This document shows, piece by piece, positions 1 through 8,415 of a DNA stretch of 64,000 nt. Origin of the DNA: Firmicutes bacterium HGW-Firmicutes-16 (GTDB lineage Bacteria > Bacillota > Clostridia > Oscillospirales > Oscillospiraceae); contig PGZZ01000004.1 of NCBI GenBank assembly GCA_002841545.1, forward strand, positions 122,763 to 186,762, given 5' to 3'. The position numbers were made by a program, and so were the translations under genes. The first letter of the stretch is position 1. Each line of letters starts with the position of its first letter. Under the pieces are notes generated by a model, which was given only the letters and a program-made list of their open reading frames with translations, had not been told where the DNA came from and made no database searches.

Positions 1-1186
1 AAGCCGAAAGATTTGCTATCGTATCACCATTTGTTGCAATGATAGAAGTTGATCCTTCACTATCGCTTGTCCAAGCGTTAAACCCTACACCGTTATTAAA
101 TTTTGATGCGGTTACAGTTGCACTGCTAACGGTTGCGCTTGTTATTACACGCTTACCGGAGTCAAGTGCACCCGTAATTTTCAAATCGGCCTCACTGCTG
201 CGGTAAATATTTAAACCATCCGCTACAATTTTCGCGGTAGACGTTGTACCTTTTGCAAGCTTAATCGTATTATCATTGGCTGATTGGATTGTTCCGCCGC
301 TTACCGTCACCGTAGATGAGGATGTGCTTAATATATTAACTGCCGCGCCTATAGTGCTCGTATCGGTCGACTCCACAGTGCCACCTGTAACAGTAACAGT
401 ACTTGTATCTTCCGCGACTATGCCATAGGTTTTCGAGCATACAAGCCCTCCGGAAACCGTAACATCACCATTGTTTAATATAGCAACGCCCTCGCTTGGC
501 GCTTCGGACTTTACCGTTCCGCCTGACACATTTAAAGTAGCGCCGGTATTATTAAAAATACACGTTTTTGTATTAGCATCTCCGCAAATGGTACCACCAA
601 CAACATTTAAAACGCCGCTATTTTGAACCACATACGAATCGTTTGTGCTTAAAAAAGTAGTGCTTATATTCGTACCTGTTTGAATATTTAAAGTTCCTTT
701 CACATTCACAACAACCGGCGAAAAGCTATAAAAGTCGGTGCTGCTATTTGAGATTGTTAAATTGCTAAAATTAGCGATAATATCTTGTGGGATATATAAT
801 CCATAATACCCATCAGCACCAACTGTAAAGTGTACATTTCCTGTATATGTACCGCTTTTACTTAATGCATACCCTGACCCGCAAGCGTCAAGTTCAAGCG
901 CAGTACCATCACCAAAAGTAATGTAAGAGCCGCAAGCTGCCAGTGCAGCCGCAAAAGTATCATAGTCAGTGTCGTTACCACCTGTAGTGACCCTAAATTG
1001 TGCGCCATTATTTGTTATTTTGAAATTTATAGGAATAGCCCATGCCGCCACTGTCATTGCAGGCAGCATGGTTATTATCATCGCCAGCACAAGCAAAACG
1101 CTTAGCACCGGGTTGGTCTTAAACCCTCTTTTTTTGCTGGTTGAATAAGGAATGCTTTTTAGTTTTTTCTTGAAAAGGCCTTTCAT
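1..1186 (-). CDS. Secreted repetitive surface protein, 3' end outside the window
   Basis: An open frame without stops runs from an ATG at 1186 off the left edge (395 codons seen). The first 50 residues look like a long Sec signal: a Lys-rich start, then a hydrophobic stretch (LSVLLVLAMIITMLP) and an Ala-rich cleavage region. The rest is rich in Gly, Thr, Ser, Asn and Val. From about residue 165 it carries loosely repeated units of the type LNVxGGTI, VTVSGGxV and VTVTGGTVES, as in right-handed beta-helix or carbohydrate-binding surface proteins. It is probably exported and cell-wall associated, but no anchor is visible because the C-terminus is cut off. The function is unknown. It may be an adhesin-like protein. 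Confidence 0.75.
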   Translation of the reverse strand, partial: MKGLFKKKLKSIPYSTSKKRGFKTNPVLSVLLVLAMIITMLPAMTVAAWAIPINFKITNNGAQFRVTTGGNDTDYDTFAAALAACGSYITFGDGTALELDACGSGYALSKSGTYTGNVHFTVGADGYYGLYIPQDIIANFSNLTISNSSTDFYSFSPVVVNVKGTLNIQTGTNISTTFLSTNDSYVVQNSGVLNVVGGTICGDANTKTCIFNNTGATLNVSGGTVKSEAPSEGVAILNNGDVTVSGGLVCSKTYGIVAEDTSTVTVTGGTVESTDTSTIGAAVNILSTSSSTVTVSGGTIQSANDNTIKLAKGTTSTAKIVADGLNIYRSSEADLKITGALDSGKRVITSATVSSATVTASKFNNGVGFNAWTSDSEGSTSIIATNGDTIANLSA

Positions 1187-1343
1187 TTGTTTTCCCCTGT
1201 TCTTCTAATTAATATAATTGCGGTTATGATTAATCTTTCTATTTGTTTGTTAATAGTCTATATTGTCGAATTTTAGATATTATTTTACATTATATCTTAA
1301 TTTTTGACACTAATCAACAATTTATTTAACACGCAGCATTAGC

Positions 1344-1382
1344 AAAAGACGTTAACCAGATGCTTCCGGATAACGTCTTTTT
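1344..1382 (-). terminator. Hairpin terminator after the nucleoside operon
   Basis: An 11-bp inverted repeat (arms AAAAGACGTTA and TAACGTCTTTT) encloses a 16-nt loop. It lies 45 bases beyond the stop of the TenA-like gene and before the surface protein gene, both on the minus strand. It probably separates the two units. The T-run is better on the plus strand, so it may work in both directions. Confidence 0.6.
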
Positions 1383-1427
1383 AATGTCCCAAGTGTTTCG
1401 GATAATAGCCGCAAAAGTGTCTATCGA

Positions 1428-2147
1428 TTATTCCTCTGAAACCGTTGTAAACTTTGCAGGGAAAATTTCTGGCAGCGGCCAGGTCTGCATGTTATAGTAC
1501 ATATTTTGCCATTGCAGTATCTCATAATTGCAGCCAATGGCGAATATCTCCAAAAGCTTTGCCCGCTTGCGTGGGCTTGCTTCACCGCATAGTTTATTGA
1601 CTAAGCGTATTTCGTTTTCGCATTTTGCAACATATTCTGGCGACACATAGTACGCCAGCCACTTGTAATACATATTGTCCTCGGGCAGCTTGCACGAAGG
1701 CAGCAGATCCTTCCCGAAATACAAGTAAAGGATATTGCAGGGGAACAGCGCCATCATGCAGGATGCAAGATCGCCCTCCATGGCACGAGCGAGCTCGTGA
1801 GAGGTGTATGACCGTTTGCCCTCAGCCATGACGGTTGCTTCCATTTCTTCGATGCTGATGCCGATTTGCTTGGCCCAGAAGTCTCTGTTCAGTATGACCG
1901 TGCCTTCCATGGTAGAGGACAAGATCTTGTACCAGTCATGCATTTCGTCAAAGCAGGAGCATTTGGAGAAGCCAACCGCCCAGCATCTGGCATACTCCAT
2001 CAGATACTGATAATTATGCTTTATCTGAAAGCGGAATTTTTCGAGCGGCATTGTGCCGTTGACGACATCCTGCATATGCGGTGTCTGTTCGATTACATCG
2101 CAGGTTTTGCGTATCATCGGCACAAGATATTCTTCATAAAACGCCAT
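1428..2147 (-). CDS. TenA-family thiaminase II-like protein
   Basis: This 239-residue, all-helical-type protein has the length and motif order of TenA (thiaminase II). TenA enzymes hydrolyse thiamine or aminopyrimidine breakdown products to hydroxymethylpyrimidine in the cytoplasm. The expected nucleophile Cys is present at residue 137 (LFPCNILY), and the catalytic Glu is at about 209 in CNYEILQW near the C-terminus. N-terminal aromatic residues (HNYQYLMEYARCW) match the family's pyrimidine pocket region. It is the last gene of the operon with uridine phosphorylase, an MFS permease and an ECF transporter. No thiamine biosynthesis gene or TPP riboswitch is visible nearby. In this context it may act on another pyrimidine, which is an inference. 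Confidence 0.8.
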   Translation of the reverse strand: MAFYEEYLVPMIRKTCDVIEQTPHMQDVVNGTMPLEKFRFQIKHNYQYLMEYARCWAVGFSKCSCFDEMHDWYKILSSTMEGTVILNRDFWAKQIGISIEEMEATVMAEGKRSYTSHELARAMEGDLASCMMALFPCNILYLYFGKDLLPSCKLPEDNMYYKWLAYYVSPEYVAKCENEIRLVNKLCGEASPRKRAKLLEIFAIGCNYEILQWQNMYYNMQTWPLPEIFPAKFTTVSEE

Positions 2148-2159
2148 ATTTAGAGTCCT

Positions 2160-2918
2160 CTATCTTCCGGAGGCCTGATCCTTAGCGATAAGGTCTTTTA
2201 TCGCTTCACAGGCTACCCTGATGGTATTTTCGGTCATCTCACGGTAAGCCATTATTGCGCCGGCACGAGCGCCGCGGACCGCCGAAACGATGAACAGCGC
2301 AGCGGTCTCCATTTCGCTTGCCATGACGCCACTGCGTTTCCACGCTTCCCAGCGGGAATTGAGCCTTTCGGCGACAGGCATACTATCCGGGTCGTGCTGA
2401 CCATAGAAGGAGTCCTTGGACTGCGCGATGCCCTCGGCATATTTCAGACCAAGCCTCTCAGCAGCATCGGAGAGCGCCTCAACGATGTGCCTGTCGGCAA
2501 TGGCCGGGTACTCAATCGGGACATAGTGGACGGTGGTACCCTCGTCGCGGACGGCTCCGGTTATCACAACGCCCTCCAGAGATTCGTCAAAGCTCTCCTC
2601 GCAAACACTGCCGCAGGTGCCGACGCGGATAAAAGTATCTGCGCCCAGATGTATCAGCTCTTCCACAGCTATTGCTGCAGAAGGGCCTCCCATCCCCGTG
2701 CTGGTTACGGAGACTTTCACGCCGTTGAGATATCCGGTCCACGTTTTATGCTCACGGTTATGTGCAACCAATTTGGGGTCGTCCAGATATTTGGCAATAA
2801 TGTCCGTGCGGAACGGATCGCCCGGCAGAATGACATATCTGCCTACATCGCCCACTCTGCAGCAGATGTGATACTGTTGACCTTTGCTGTTAAGGACTTC
2901 CTTGCTTTGTAGTATCAT
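2160..2918 (-). CDS. udp: Uridine phosphorylase (PNP/UDP family 1)
   Basis: The 252-residue protein belongs to the nucleoside phosphorylase family 1 that cleaves nucleosides with phosphate to base and ribose-1-phosphate. Visible marks are the phosphate-binding ILPGDPFR near residue 31, the family signature TSTGMGGPSAAIAVEEL at about 92-108, RVGTCGS, and the ribose-binding SEMETAALF at about 202-210. Uridine is the likeliest substrate because the N-terminus and HICCRVGDVGRY resemble Udp more than PNP; other nucleosides are possible. It sits 12 bases upstream of the TenA-like gene and directly after the MFS gene in the same operon as an ECF transporter, which supports nucleoside uptake and breakdown. 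Confidence 0.88.
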   Translation of the reverse strand: MILQSKEVLNSKGQQYHICCRVGDVGRYVILPGDPFRTDIIAKYLDDPKLVAHNREHKTWTGYLNGVKVSVTSTGMGGPSAAIAVEELIHLGADTFIRVGTCGSVCEESFDESLEGVVITGAVRDEGTTVHYVPIEYPAIADRHIVEALSDAAERLGLKYAEGIAQSKDSFYGQHDPDSMPVAERLNSRWEAWKRSGVMASEMETAALFIVSAVRGARAGAIMAYREMTENTIRVACEAIKDLIAKDQASGR

Positions 2919-2919
2919 G

Positions 2920-4122
2920 TTATTGGCTCTCCTTTTCTGTATATATATGCTTTGTTTTAATCATAGTTTTAAAGAGAATTCCTGTAGCTAAGCAGACTGC
3001 CAGAAGCCCGACAGTCACATAATATACCGACATAGTGCCGTATGCGGTAACTATTGCGCTTACGCCAAGAGGTGCAACAGTGTCAGCTAATCCGCAAGCA
3101 ACGGCAATCAGTGCGGCTGCAAGACTGGCATGCTCCGGTTTAATACCGGTTGCAAGAGTAACAAACACGCTGAACAAAACGCCCATGAAGCATCCCGTGA
3201 AGAACAGTGCGACAAAATAAAACTCCTTGCTGTTTATCAAAACCGCGATGCTCATAGTGATTAATGATACCGCAATGTTTCCCCACAGCACCGTGCTTTC
3301 CTTAACTTTTCTCAGAATCCCGATAAAGGCGATTGAGCCGAGCATGCACCCGACATTGTATGCTGATAGCATTGAGCTTCCTGCGGCGGATGACATCCCG
3401 ATGCTTTCTGCAAATGTAGTTGTAAAAGTAGAGATTGTATTGACAGCCGCGCAGTAAGCCATACAGGCGATAATAAGCGCGGTATAGCCGACAATACGGC
3501 TTCGTAAATGAACGGCATTTGCCGCGTGTTCCTCGTTCTCCGCAAAACTGCTTACCAACGGCATCTTCACAAAGGGCAAAACCGCAAGCATTACGGCTGC
3601 CAAAATTAAGACTGCATAGAAGGTGTATGAAAAAGAAAGCTCCTTGGATAGAACTAGACTCATTATCATAGGTGCCAAAAAGCATCCCGCGCAGAACACG
3701 GCCTGCCCAGCGCTCATAGCGCTTGCATAGTTTTTTGGAAACACCGAATTTAGAATCACGGGACAGCAAGCGTCCTGCGCTCCCATACCGATTCCGCCCA
3801 GCGCACAGAAGAAAAGGCCGAGGTAATAATTTTGTGTTAACGGAACGCCAATCAAAAACGCCCCGATTAAAACAGTTCCAGCAGCAAATACCCGTTTAGT
3901 TCCCACTCGCTCTGTCAAATAACCGGTTCCGAACACAGTTACCAGCCGGCCGAGGGAAAATGCGGAGGTAAACGCCGCAATTTCCGTCAGCGAAGCGTTG
4001 TAATGATTGATGAGCTGTGACATGCCGCTTCCAAGAACGATGCAGGCAGCGCCCGTCAGCAAATACATAGCAAACGCTTCAAACGCGGCTAAATAATCAT
4101 TTCTTTTTAATTTAATAGACAT
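2920..4122 (-). CDS. MFS transporter
   Basis: This is a 400-residue membrane protein with about twelve hydrophobic segments and the pseudo-repeat organisation of the major facilitator superfamily. The loop 2-3 motif is present as GYLTERVGTKRVF near residue 67-79. No substrate-specific motif is recognisable. The gene overlaps the upstream ABC ATPase gene by 16 bases (4107-4122) and is followed one base later by uridine phosphorylase, so translation is probably coupled. A nucleoside, base or sugar importer or exporter is the contextual guess. An MFS permease inside an ECF transporter operon is unusual, since the ECF module already provides uptake. Confidence 0.85.
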   Translation of the reverse strand: MSIKLKRNDYLAAFEAFAMYLLTGAACIVLGSGMSQLINHYNASLTEIAAFTSAFSLGRLVTVFGTGYLTERVGTKRVFAAGTVLIGAFLIGVPLTQNYYLGLFFCALGGIGMGAQDACCPVILNSVFPKNYASAMSAGQAVFCAGCFLAPMIMSLVLSKELSFSYTFYAVLILAAVMLAVLPFVKMPLVSSFAENEEHAANAVHLRSRIVGYTALIIACMAYCAAVNTISTFTTTFAESIGMSSAAGSSMLSAYNVGCMLGSIAFIGILRKVKESTVLWGNIAVSLITMSIAVLINSKEFYFVALFFTGCFMGVLFSVFVTLATGIKPEHASLAAALIAVACGLADTVAPLGVSAIVTAYGTMSVYYVTVGLLAVCLATGILFKTMIKTKHIYTEKESQ

Positions 4123-4922
4123 TTTTCCTTTATAGCTTCAACTGCCTCATCCATTTCGATGATGTTGCCTTCTATGCCCAGCTCACGGCAAAGCCTGCTT
4201 ATGTACGGCTGCTTGAGCTTTGCTTTTTCCAAAGCGTCAAAGCTCCAGAAAATTTCTTTCGGGGTACCGCTTGTTACAACCTTTTTATTTGCCATAACGA
4301 TTACTCTGTCAAAATTTGCCGCGACAAACTCCATGTCGTGCGAAATTGTTATCACGGTTTTTCCCCGCTGATTTAATGTTCGCAAAATGTCACTCAAATA
4401 ATGATTTCCCCTGAGGTCCTGTCCGGCTGTAGGCTCGTCAAAAATCACAACCTCCGTGTCCATTGCGATAATGGCCGCGATAGTTACGAACTTGCGTATC
4501 GATAAAGGCAGATCATAGGGGTTTGTGTCCCTAAACTGCTCCAGTCCGGTCAGCTTCAAAGCACAACTTACGCGTTCGGAAATTATTTCCGATGGAAGCT
4601 TCATCATTCGGGGACCGAACTCAACTTCCGAAATGACGGTGGAGTGGAAAATCTGATCATCTGGATTTTGAAACACGTATCCGACCACTCGAGAAACCTG
4701 AGCCGTCGTATAGCTTTTCGTGTTCATATCGCCAATCATGACATCGCCCTTTGTTGGCTTCTCAAGGCGATTCATCATTTTGACCGTGGTGGTTTTTCCG
4801 GCTCCGTTTTGTCCGATAATAGCTACATTTTCACCTTTTTCGATTTCAATATTAATATTATCCACGGCGAGAAAACCGCCGGGATAAACAAAGCTGACAT
4901 CCTTCATTTGTATGTAAGCCAC
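4107..4922 (-). CDS. ECF transporter ATPase, second subunit, with altered signature motif
   Basis: The 271-residue ABC ATPase has Walker A GQNGAGKTT at 37-45, the ECF-type Q-loop QNPDDQIF at 86-92, Walker B VVIFDEPT at 158-165 and the switch His195 in ISHDMEF. It pairs with the ATPase gene just upstream (stop and start share base 4922), so it is the EcfA' half of an ECF module. The ABC signature LSGGQ is replaced by LSIRK at 140-144. In a heterodimer such a change would leave one weakened ATP site, while the partner keeps [11 protein letters not shown] hydrolysis here should energise the S component encoded at 6639-7265. Confidence 0.85.
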   Translation of the reverse strand: MAYIQMKDVSFVYPGGFLAVDNINIEIEKGENVAIIGQNGAGKTTTVKMMNRLEKPTKGDVMIGDMNTKSYTTAQVSRVVGYVFQNPDDQIFHSTVISEVEFGPRMMKLPSEIISERVSCALKLTGLEQFRDTNPYDLPLSIRKFVTIAAIIAMDTEVVIFDEPTAGQDLRGNHYLSDILRTLNQRGKTVITISHDMEFVAANFDRVIVMANKKVVTSGTPKEIFWSFDALEKAKLKQPYISRLCRELGIEGNIIEMDEAVEAIKEKCLLN

Positions 4923-5785
4923 TATGAATTCCTCGCTTTCTGAAGAGCCTGTCCAATAGCCTCAGCCGCCTGCCGCTCTGTTATCGGAACTCGTGAAAGC
5001 GGTATTCCTGCTTCAATCAACCGTTCCCCAAGAATGGCCATCTGAGGCAGCTGCACACCTTCGTCAAGAAGGGACATATCGGTAAGAATCTCCTGCTTAT
5101 CACCTAAACGGATTAATCGGCCGCCTTTCATGACGAGTATTTCATCCGCATACTCCGCAATCATATCCACCTTGTGTTCGACTAGAATAATCGTTTTCTT
5201 TTCATTTTTTAGCTGCTCGATTATTTTGAAAACGCTTTCTGTGCCCTCCGGATCCAACTGGCTGGTGGGTTCGTCGATTACAAGAATGTCCGGTTTCAGA
5301 ACAATAATCGAAGCCAGAGCAGCTCTTTGCTGTTGTCCGCCCGATAGCTCAAAAGGCTTTTTATCGGCTAGACTGTAAATGTCCGTCATTTTCATGACTT
5401 CGATGACACGTTCTTCAATCTCATCAACAGGTACTCCGAAATTCTCGAGTCCGTAGGCGACTTCTTCGAACAGTGTATCTTTTACGCCGCTAATCTGTGT
5501 GAACGGATTTTGAAATACATAGCCAATTTTCAATGAAAGCTCTCCAGGCCCGAACTCTGTAGTCGGCTTACCTTCCACGAGCACCTCACCCTTAAGCTCC
5601 CCGTTATAAAAACTCGGCGCAAACCCGCGGATTAAAGCGCAGAGTGTCGTTTTGCCCGCGCCGTTTTCCCCTATCACGCCATAGAATTTTCCTCGTTCAA
5701 TTTTTATACTCATATCTTTTATTGATGGCTCGTCCGCCAACGGATATGTATATGTAACATTTTTCAGTTCGATCACAGTATCCAT
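4922..5785 (-). CDS. ECF transporter ATPase, first subunit
   Basis: This is the 287-residue EcfA-type ATPase of the same module. Walker A is GENGAGKTT at 39-47, the Q-loop is QNPFTQIS, the signature is intact ([13 protein letters not shown]), and Walker B ILVIDEPTS and switch VEHKVD follow. I start it at the ATG at 5785 and not at the in-frame ATG at 5800. The purine run GGAGGG lies seven bases before 5785 and overlaps the earlier ATG, which itself lacks a ribosome site. The start overlaps the end of the EcfT gene by 13 bases, implying translational coupling. Confidence 0.87.
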   Translation of the reverse strand: MDTVIELKNVTYTYPLADEPSIKDMSIKIERGKFYGVIGENGAGKTTLCALIRGFAPSFYNGELKGEVLVEGKPTTEFGPGELSLKIGYVFQNPFTQISGVKDTLFEEVAYGLENFGVPVDEIEERVIEVMKMTDIYSLADKKPFELSGGQQQRAALASIIVLKPDILVIDEPTSQLDPEGTESVFKIIEQLKNEKKTIILVEHKVDMIAEYADEILVMKGGRLIRLGDKQEILTDMSLLDEGVQLPQMAILGERLIEAGIPLSRVPITERQAAEAIGQALQKARNS

Positions 5786-6570
5786 AACGCAACCCTCCAT
5801 CCAACTATAGCAACTGTTATGGCGATAGCGATGGTATTCACCATTTTTTCACGTCCGGTTTTTTCAATCTGAAACAGTCTTGATTTTTTGCAGTTTACAT
5901 CAAATCCTTTGGATTCCAGCGTCAGGACTCTTTCCTCTGTGCCAGTTATTGCGCCGAGAATCAGCGGTACAAGCGAAGCAAAAAAGGCTCTTGTGCGAAC
6001 AACAATATTCCCCTGAGTTTCAACACCTCGGGCCTGCTGCGCGTTCATGATGGTCTTGCTGTTTTGTCCCAGTATTTCGATCATCTGCAGTGTCGATATA
6101 AATACATAAGTAACTTTGTAATTCGTTCCGGAGTCTTCTAAAGCACAGGAAATCTCTTTATTCTCCGTGGTCTGGAAAAACCAGACAAATATTCCTGCAA
6201 TGTTCATGACACTGAAGCCCAGATAGATTGCGCTTCTCAAACCTTCCTCACGCACTTTTAAAATCCAGAGTTGAGCAACTGTATCTCCCCCGGGGATGAG
6301 CAGCGACTGCACAACGATAATAACGACGGCAACAAGCAAAACCTTTGTAAATGCGTTCCAGAACCGTTTGATTATTCCGCTTCCGATGGCGAGCGCAGGC
6401 ACAATCACAAACCAAGCAATCGTATAAAGCGAATATTCGCCCTCTCCGACCTTGAAGGAAGCCAAAAGTAGTGCGCAGAATGAGTAAAGGCAAACGACAA
6501 GGAACTTGCAGGAAGGATGCAATGCGGCAATCCAGTTTGATTTATGGATTTGCAACTTTTCTCTCCACAT
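5773..6570 (-). CDS. ECF transporter transmembrane subunit EcfT
   Basis: The 265-residue membrane protein has the CbiQ/EcfT layout of about five or six hydrophobic helices and a cytoplasmic coupling region. The ARG motifs that contact the ATPases appear as NAQQARGVETQG at about 198-209, with a partly degenerate second coupling motif ESKGFDVN further on. The start is set at 6570 (MWREKLQIHK), preceded by AAAGGGG eight bases upstream; the longer in-frame extension to 6627 lacks a ribosome site. It lies between the S component and the two ATPases, a complete single-operon ECF transporter of the dedicated (group I) type. Confidence 0.85.
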   Translation of the reverse strand: MWREKLQIHKSNWIAALHPSCKFLVVCLYSFCALLLASFKVGEGEYSLYTIAWFVIVPALAIGSGIIKRFWNAFTKVLLVAVVIIVVQSLLIPGGDTVAQLWILKVREEGLRSAIYLGFSVMNIAGIFVWFFQTTENKEISCALEDSGTNYKVTYVFISTLQMIEILGQNSKTIMNAQQARGVETQGNIVVRTRAFFASLVPLILGAITGTEERVLTLESKGFDVNCKKSRLFQIEKTGREKMVNTIAIAITVAIVGWRVALWIL

Positions 6571-6638
6571 AATAAAACCCCTTTTATTAAGGCGCTGCCC
6601 CAGCTTGCACAAGAGCAGCGCCCGCACAGTATTCTTGG

Positions 6639-7265
6639 TTATTTAACTTCTGCAGGGGCTTCCTGCTTTTTCTTTTTTATGTATAGATTTCCGCAGCCGA
6701 ATTTAACCAGCGTACGGTCGGGAATAACTCTGATAACGAGCCAGCTGATAACAAACGAAATAATACGGTCAAGAACTGTGAAGATACCCTCTGTTCCGAT
6801 AACTGCCGCCCAGATGTTTACACCGGCTGCCATAGCCGTAGCGGTAATTAGAGACGTGCCGCCGCCGGTTACACCGCCGTATACTAGAACGACGATAGGC
6901 GCAGCTGAAGCAATAGATACGATAGCCATGATGAACATTGAAAGAATCCATTTCCACCATACGCTGAACATATTGCCGCGAGCGAGGTAACCGGTTACAA
7001 GACCAACTAATAGGTTAACGGGAATAAACGCGAAGTTTACGGGGTTTGCGATTCCTGTAACGACGTTCGTGAGAACGCCGGCAGTTGCGCCGACCCAGGG
7101 TCCGCAGAGCATAGCCGCGAAAATTGTGCCGATGGTATCAAGGTACATCGGTAGCTTGAGCAGCGAAGCCAGCTGGCCTCCTACAAAGTTTACTGCGACC
7201 GCAATGGGGATGATAAGGATTGCGATCATGCTGAAGTCTTTTTTGATTGAGTACTTTTTTTCCAA
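6639..7265 (-). CDS. ECF transporter S component, probably nucleoside-specific
   Basis: The 208-residue protein has about six hydrophobic helices. Conserved S-component features are a helix-1 region with small residues, PMYLDTIGTIFAAMLCGP near residue 40-57, and NPVNFAFIPVNLLVGLVTGYL. A basic C-terminal tail (KKKKQEAP) follows the last helix. It starts with TTG at 7265, preceded by AAGGAGAGG. It is the first gene of the operon and is divergent from a nucleoside hydrolase. The substrate is not readable from the sequence. Co-transcription with uridine phosphorylase makes a nucleoside (uridine or a modified pyrimidine) the best inference; a TenA-linked pyrimidine is the alternative. Confidence 0.8.
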   Translation of the reverse strand: MEKKYSIKKDFSMIAILIIPIAVAVNFVGGQLASLLKLPMYLDTIGTIFAAMLCGPWVGATAGVLTNVVTGIANPVNFAFIPVNLLVGLVTGYLARGNMFSVWWKWILSMFIMAIVSIASAAPIVVLVYGGVTGGGTSLITATAMAAGVNIWAAVIGTEGIFTVLDRIISFVISWLVIRVIPDRTLVKFGCGNLYIKKKKQEAPAEVK

Positions 7266-7362
7266 AATAATCCTCTCCTTTGAATAATTTTATAGAAATT
7301 GCTGCTCACTCAATTGTTCTTCAATAAGCGGCAAGTCCTAACATTGATTGTGGCTCCGATAA

Positions 7363-7383
7363 TTGTCAAACAGTATATTGACA
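7363..7383. promoter_or_regulatory. Candidate operator over the -35 of the nucleoside hydrolase promoter
   Basis: TTGTCAA at 7363-7369 and TTGACA at 7378-7383 form a 6-bp inverted repeat (TGTCAA/TTGACA) separated by eight bases. The right arm is the -35 box itself. It lies in the divergent spacer between the ECF operon and the nucleoside hydrolase, so a bound repressor could control both. Similar TGTCAA/GACAA sequences occur before the Crp-type gene. The regulator is unknown. Confidence 0.35.
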
Positions 7384-7406
7384 TATCAGAAAATGCCAGT
7401 TATAAT
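7378..7406 (+). promoter_or_regulatory. Consensus sigma-A promoter of the nucleoside hydrolase gene
   Basis: TTGACA at 7378-7383 and TATAAT at 7401-7406 are separated by exactly 17 bases. Both boxes match the vegetative consensus perfectly. The GTG start of the nucleoside hydrolase lies 31 bases after the -10 box, giving a short leader. Confidence 0.8.
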
Positions 7407-7436
7407 GCAAGGTTAATTTATATGGAGGTAGATAAT

Positions 7437-8375
7437 GTGAATAAACAAAAGATAATTATCGACACTGATTGCGGTTCGGACGATGCAATGGCTATTGCAA
7501 TGGCCCTAAACGACCCGGGATACGAGATTCTTTTTTTCAGCATCGTCTCGGGAAATGTGCATGCGTTTCAGGCTGCCGTAAACACCCTGACCACACTCGA
7601 ATACGCAGGCAGCTATGAGCCGCCTGTATACATAGGCTGCAGCGAGATGCTTCTGCGGGATCTTGTGTACGCTTACGAAACCCACGGCGAGGACGGTATG
7701 GGAGACATTGGTCTCATACCGCAGAGGCTTCAAGTTTCGGAGGGGAACGGTGTTCTTAAAATCCTTGAGGCTCTTGAAGCGCATGAGCCTCAAGAAATCG
7801 AGATAATCACACTCGGAACTCTCACAAATATTGCACTCGCGATGCGTCTTGCTCCGAAAACCATGCGCCGTGTAAAGCGCATCGTTGCCATGGCAAGCGC
7901 GGGGCTCGGCACCGGCAATGTTTCGCCAGTTGCCGAATTCAACGTTTGGCAGGATGCCGAGGCCGCAAAAATCGTAGTCGAATTCGGGGTTCCACTGGTC
8001 TTCGTCGGCTGGGACGCCTGTCTGGATGACGCCATGCTTAGTCCTGAAGATATCGAACGTCTCCGCAGCAGCGGAAGGCTCGGCAAGTTTGCTATCGAAT
8101 GCAACCGTCAGCTCATGGAGATGAACGAGGGCCGTTTCGGCCGTCCCTGTCTGGATATGGCGGATCCCGCCGCAATGGCGGCAGCGCTTCATCCTGAGTG
8201 CATCGCCGAATGCGAGGCTTACTACTGCGAGGTCGATACCTCTCGTGGCCCGAGCTACGGCGGCGTGCTTGTGGACAGATATTTCTTCAGTGGAAAGGAA
8301 CCCAACGTTCAAATCTGCAGCAAGCTCCACGCGGACAAGTACAAAGAGTATATATTCCGTACTCTGGGTGCGTAA
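7437..8375 (+). CDS. Inosine-uridine-type nucleoside hydrolase
   Basis: This 312-residue enzyme hydrolyses ribonucleosides to free base and ribose using a Ca2+ bound by an Asp cluster. The N-terminal signature IIIDTDCGSDDAMAIAMAL carries the DxDxxxDD ligands, AEFNVWQDAEAA matches the central conserved block, and GWDACLDD follows. I chose the GTG at 7437 as start because GGAGGT lies seven bases upstream. The longer in-frame extension to 7299 runs through the promoter and cannot be translated from this transcript. The ribose product would feed the ribokinases at 11.0-13.9 kb. Pyrimidine or purine preference cannot be told from sequence alone. Confidence 0.9.
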   Translation: MNKQKIIIDTDCGSDDAMAIAMALNDPGYEILFFSIVSGNVHAFQAAVNTLTTLEYAGSYEPPVYIGCSEMLLRDLVYAYETHGEDGMGDIGLIPQRLQVSEGNGVLKILEALEAHEPQEIEIITLGTLTNIALAMRLAPKTMRRVKRIVAMASAGLGTGNVSPVAEFNVWQDAEAAKIVVEFGVPLVFVGWDACLDDAMLSPEDIERLRSSGRLGKFAIECNRQLMEMNEGRFGRPCLDMADPAAMAAALHPECIAECEAYYCEVDTSRGPSYGGVLVDRYFFSGKEPNVQICSKLHADKYKEYIFRTLGA

Positions 8376-8415
8376 TTTCAGACTGATTCGGTAAATCGTA
8401 GGGCGGCATCTTTAC

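Noticed and set aside
1187..7436. TPP riboswitch controlling the TenA-containing operon
   Set aside because: The conserved THI-box elements (CUGAGA, ACCUGA-type) are not present before the S component gene or within the operon.
7506..8330. A 274-codon minus-strand frame opposite the nucleoside hydrolase
   Set aside because: It is the antisense of a well-conserved enzyme and shows no family pattern or ribosome site.
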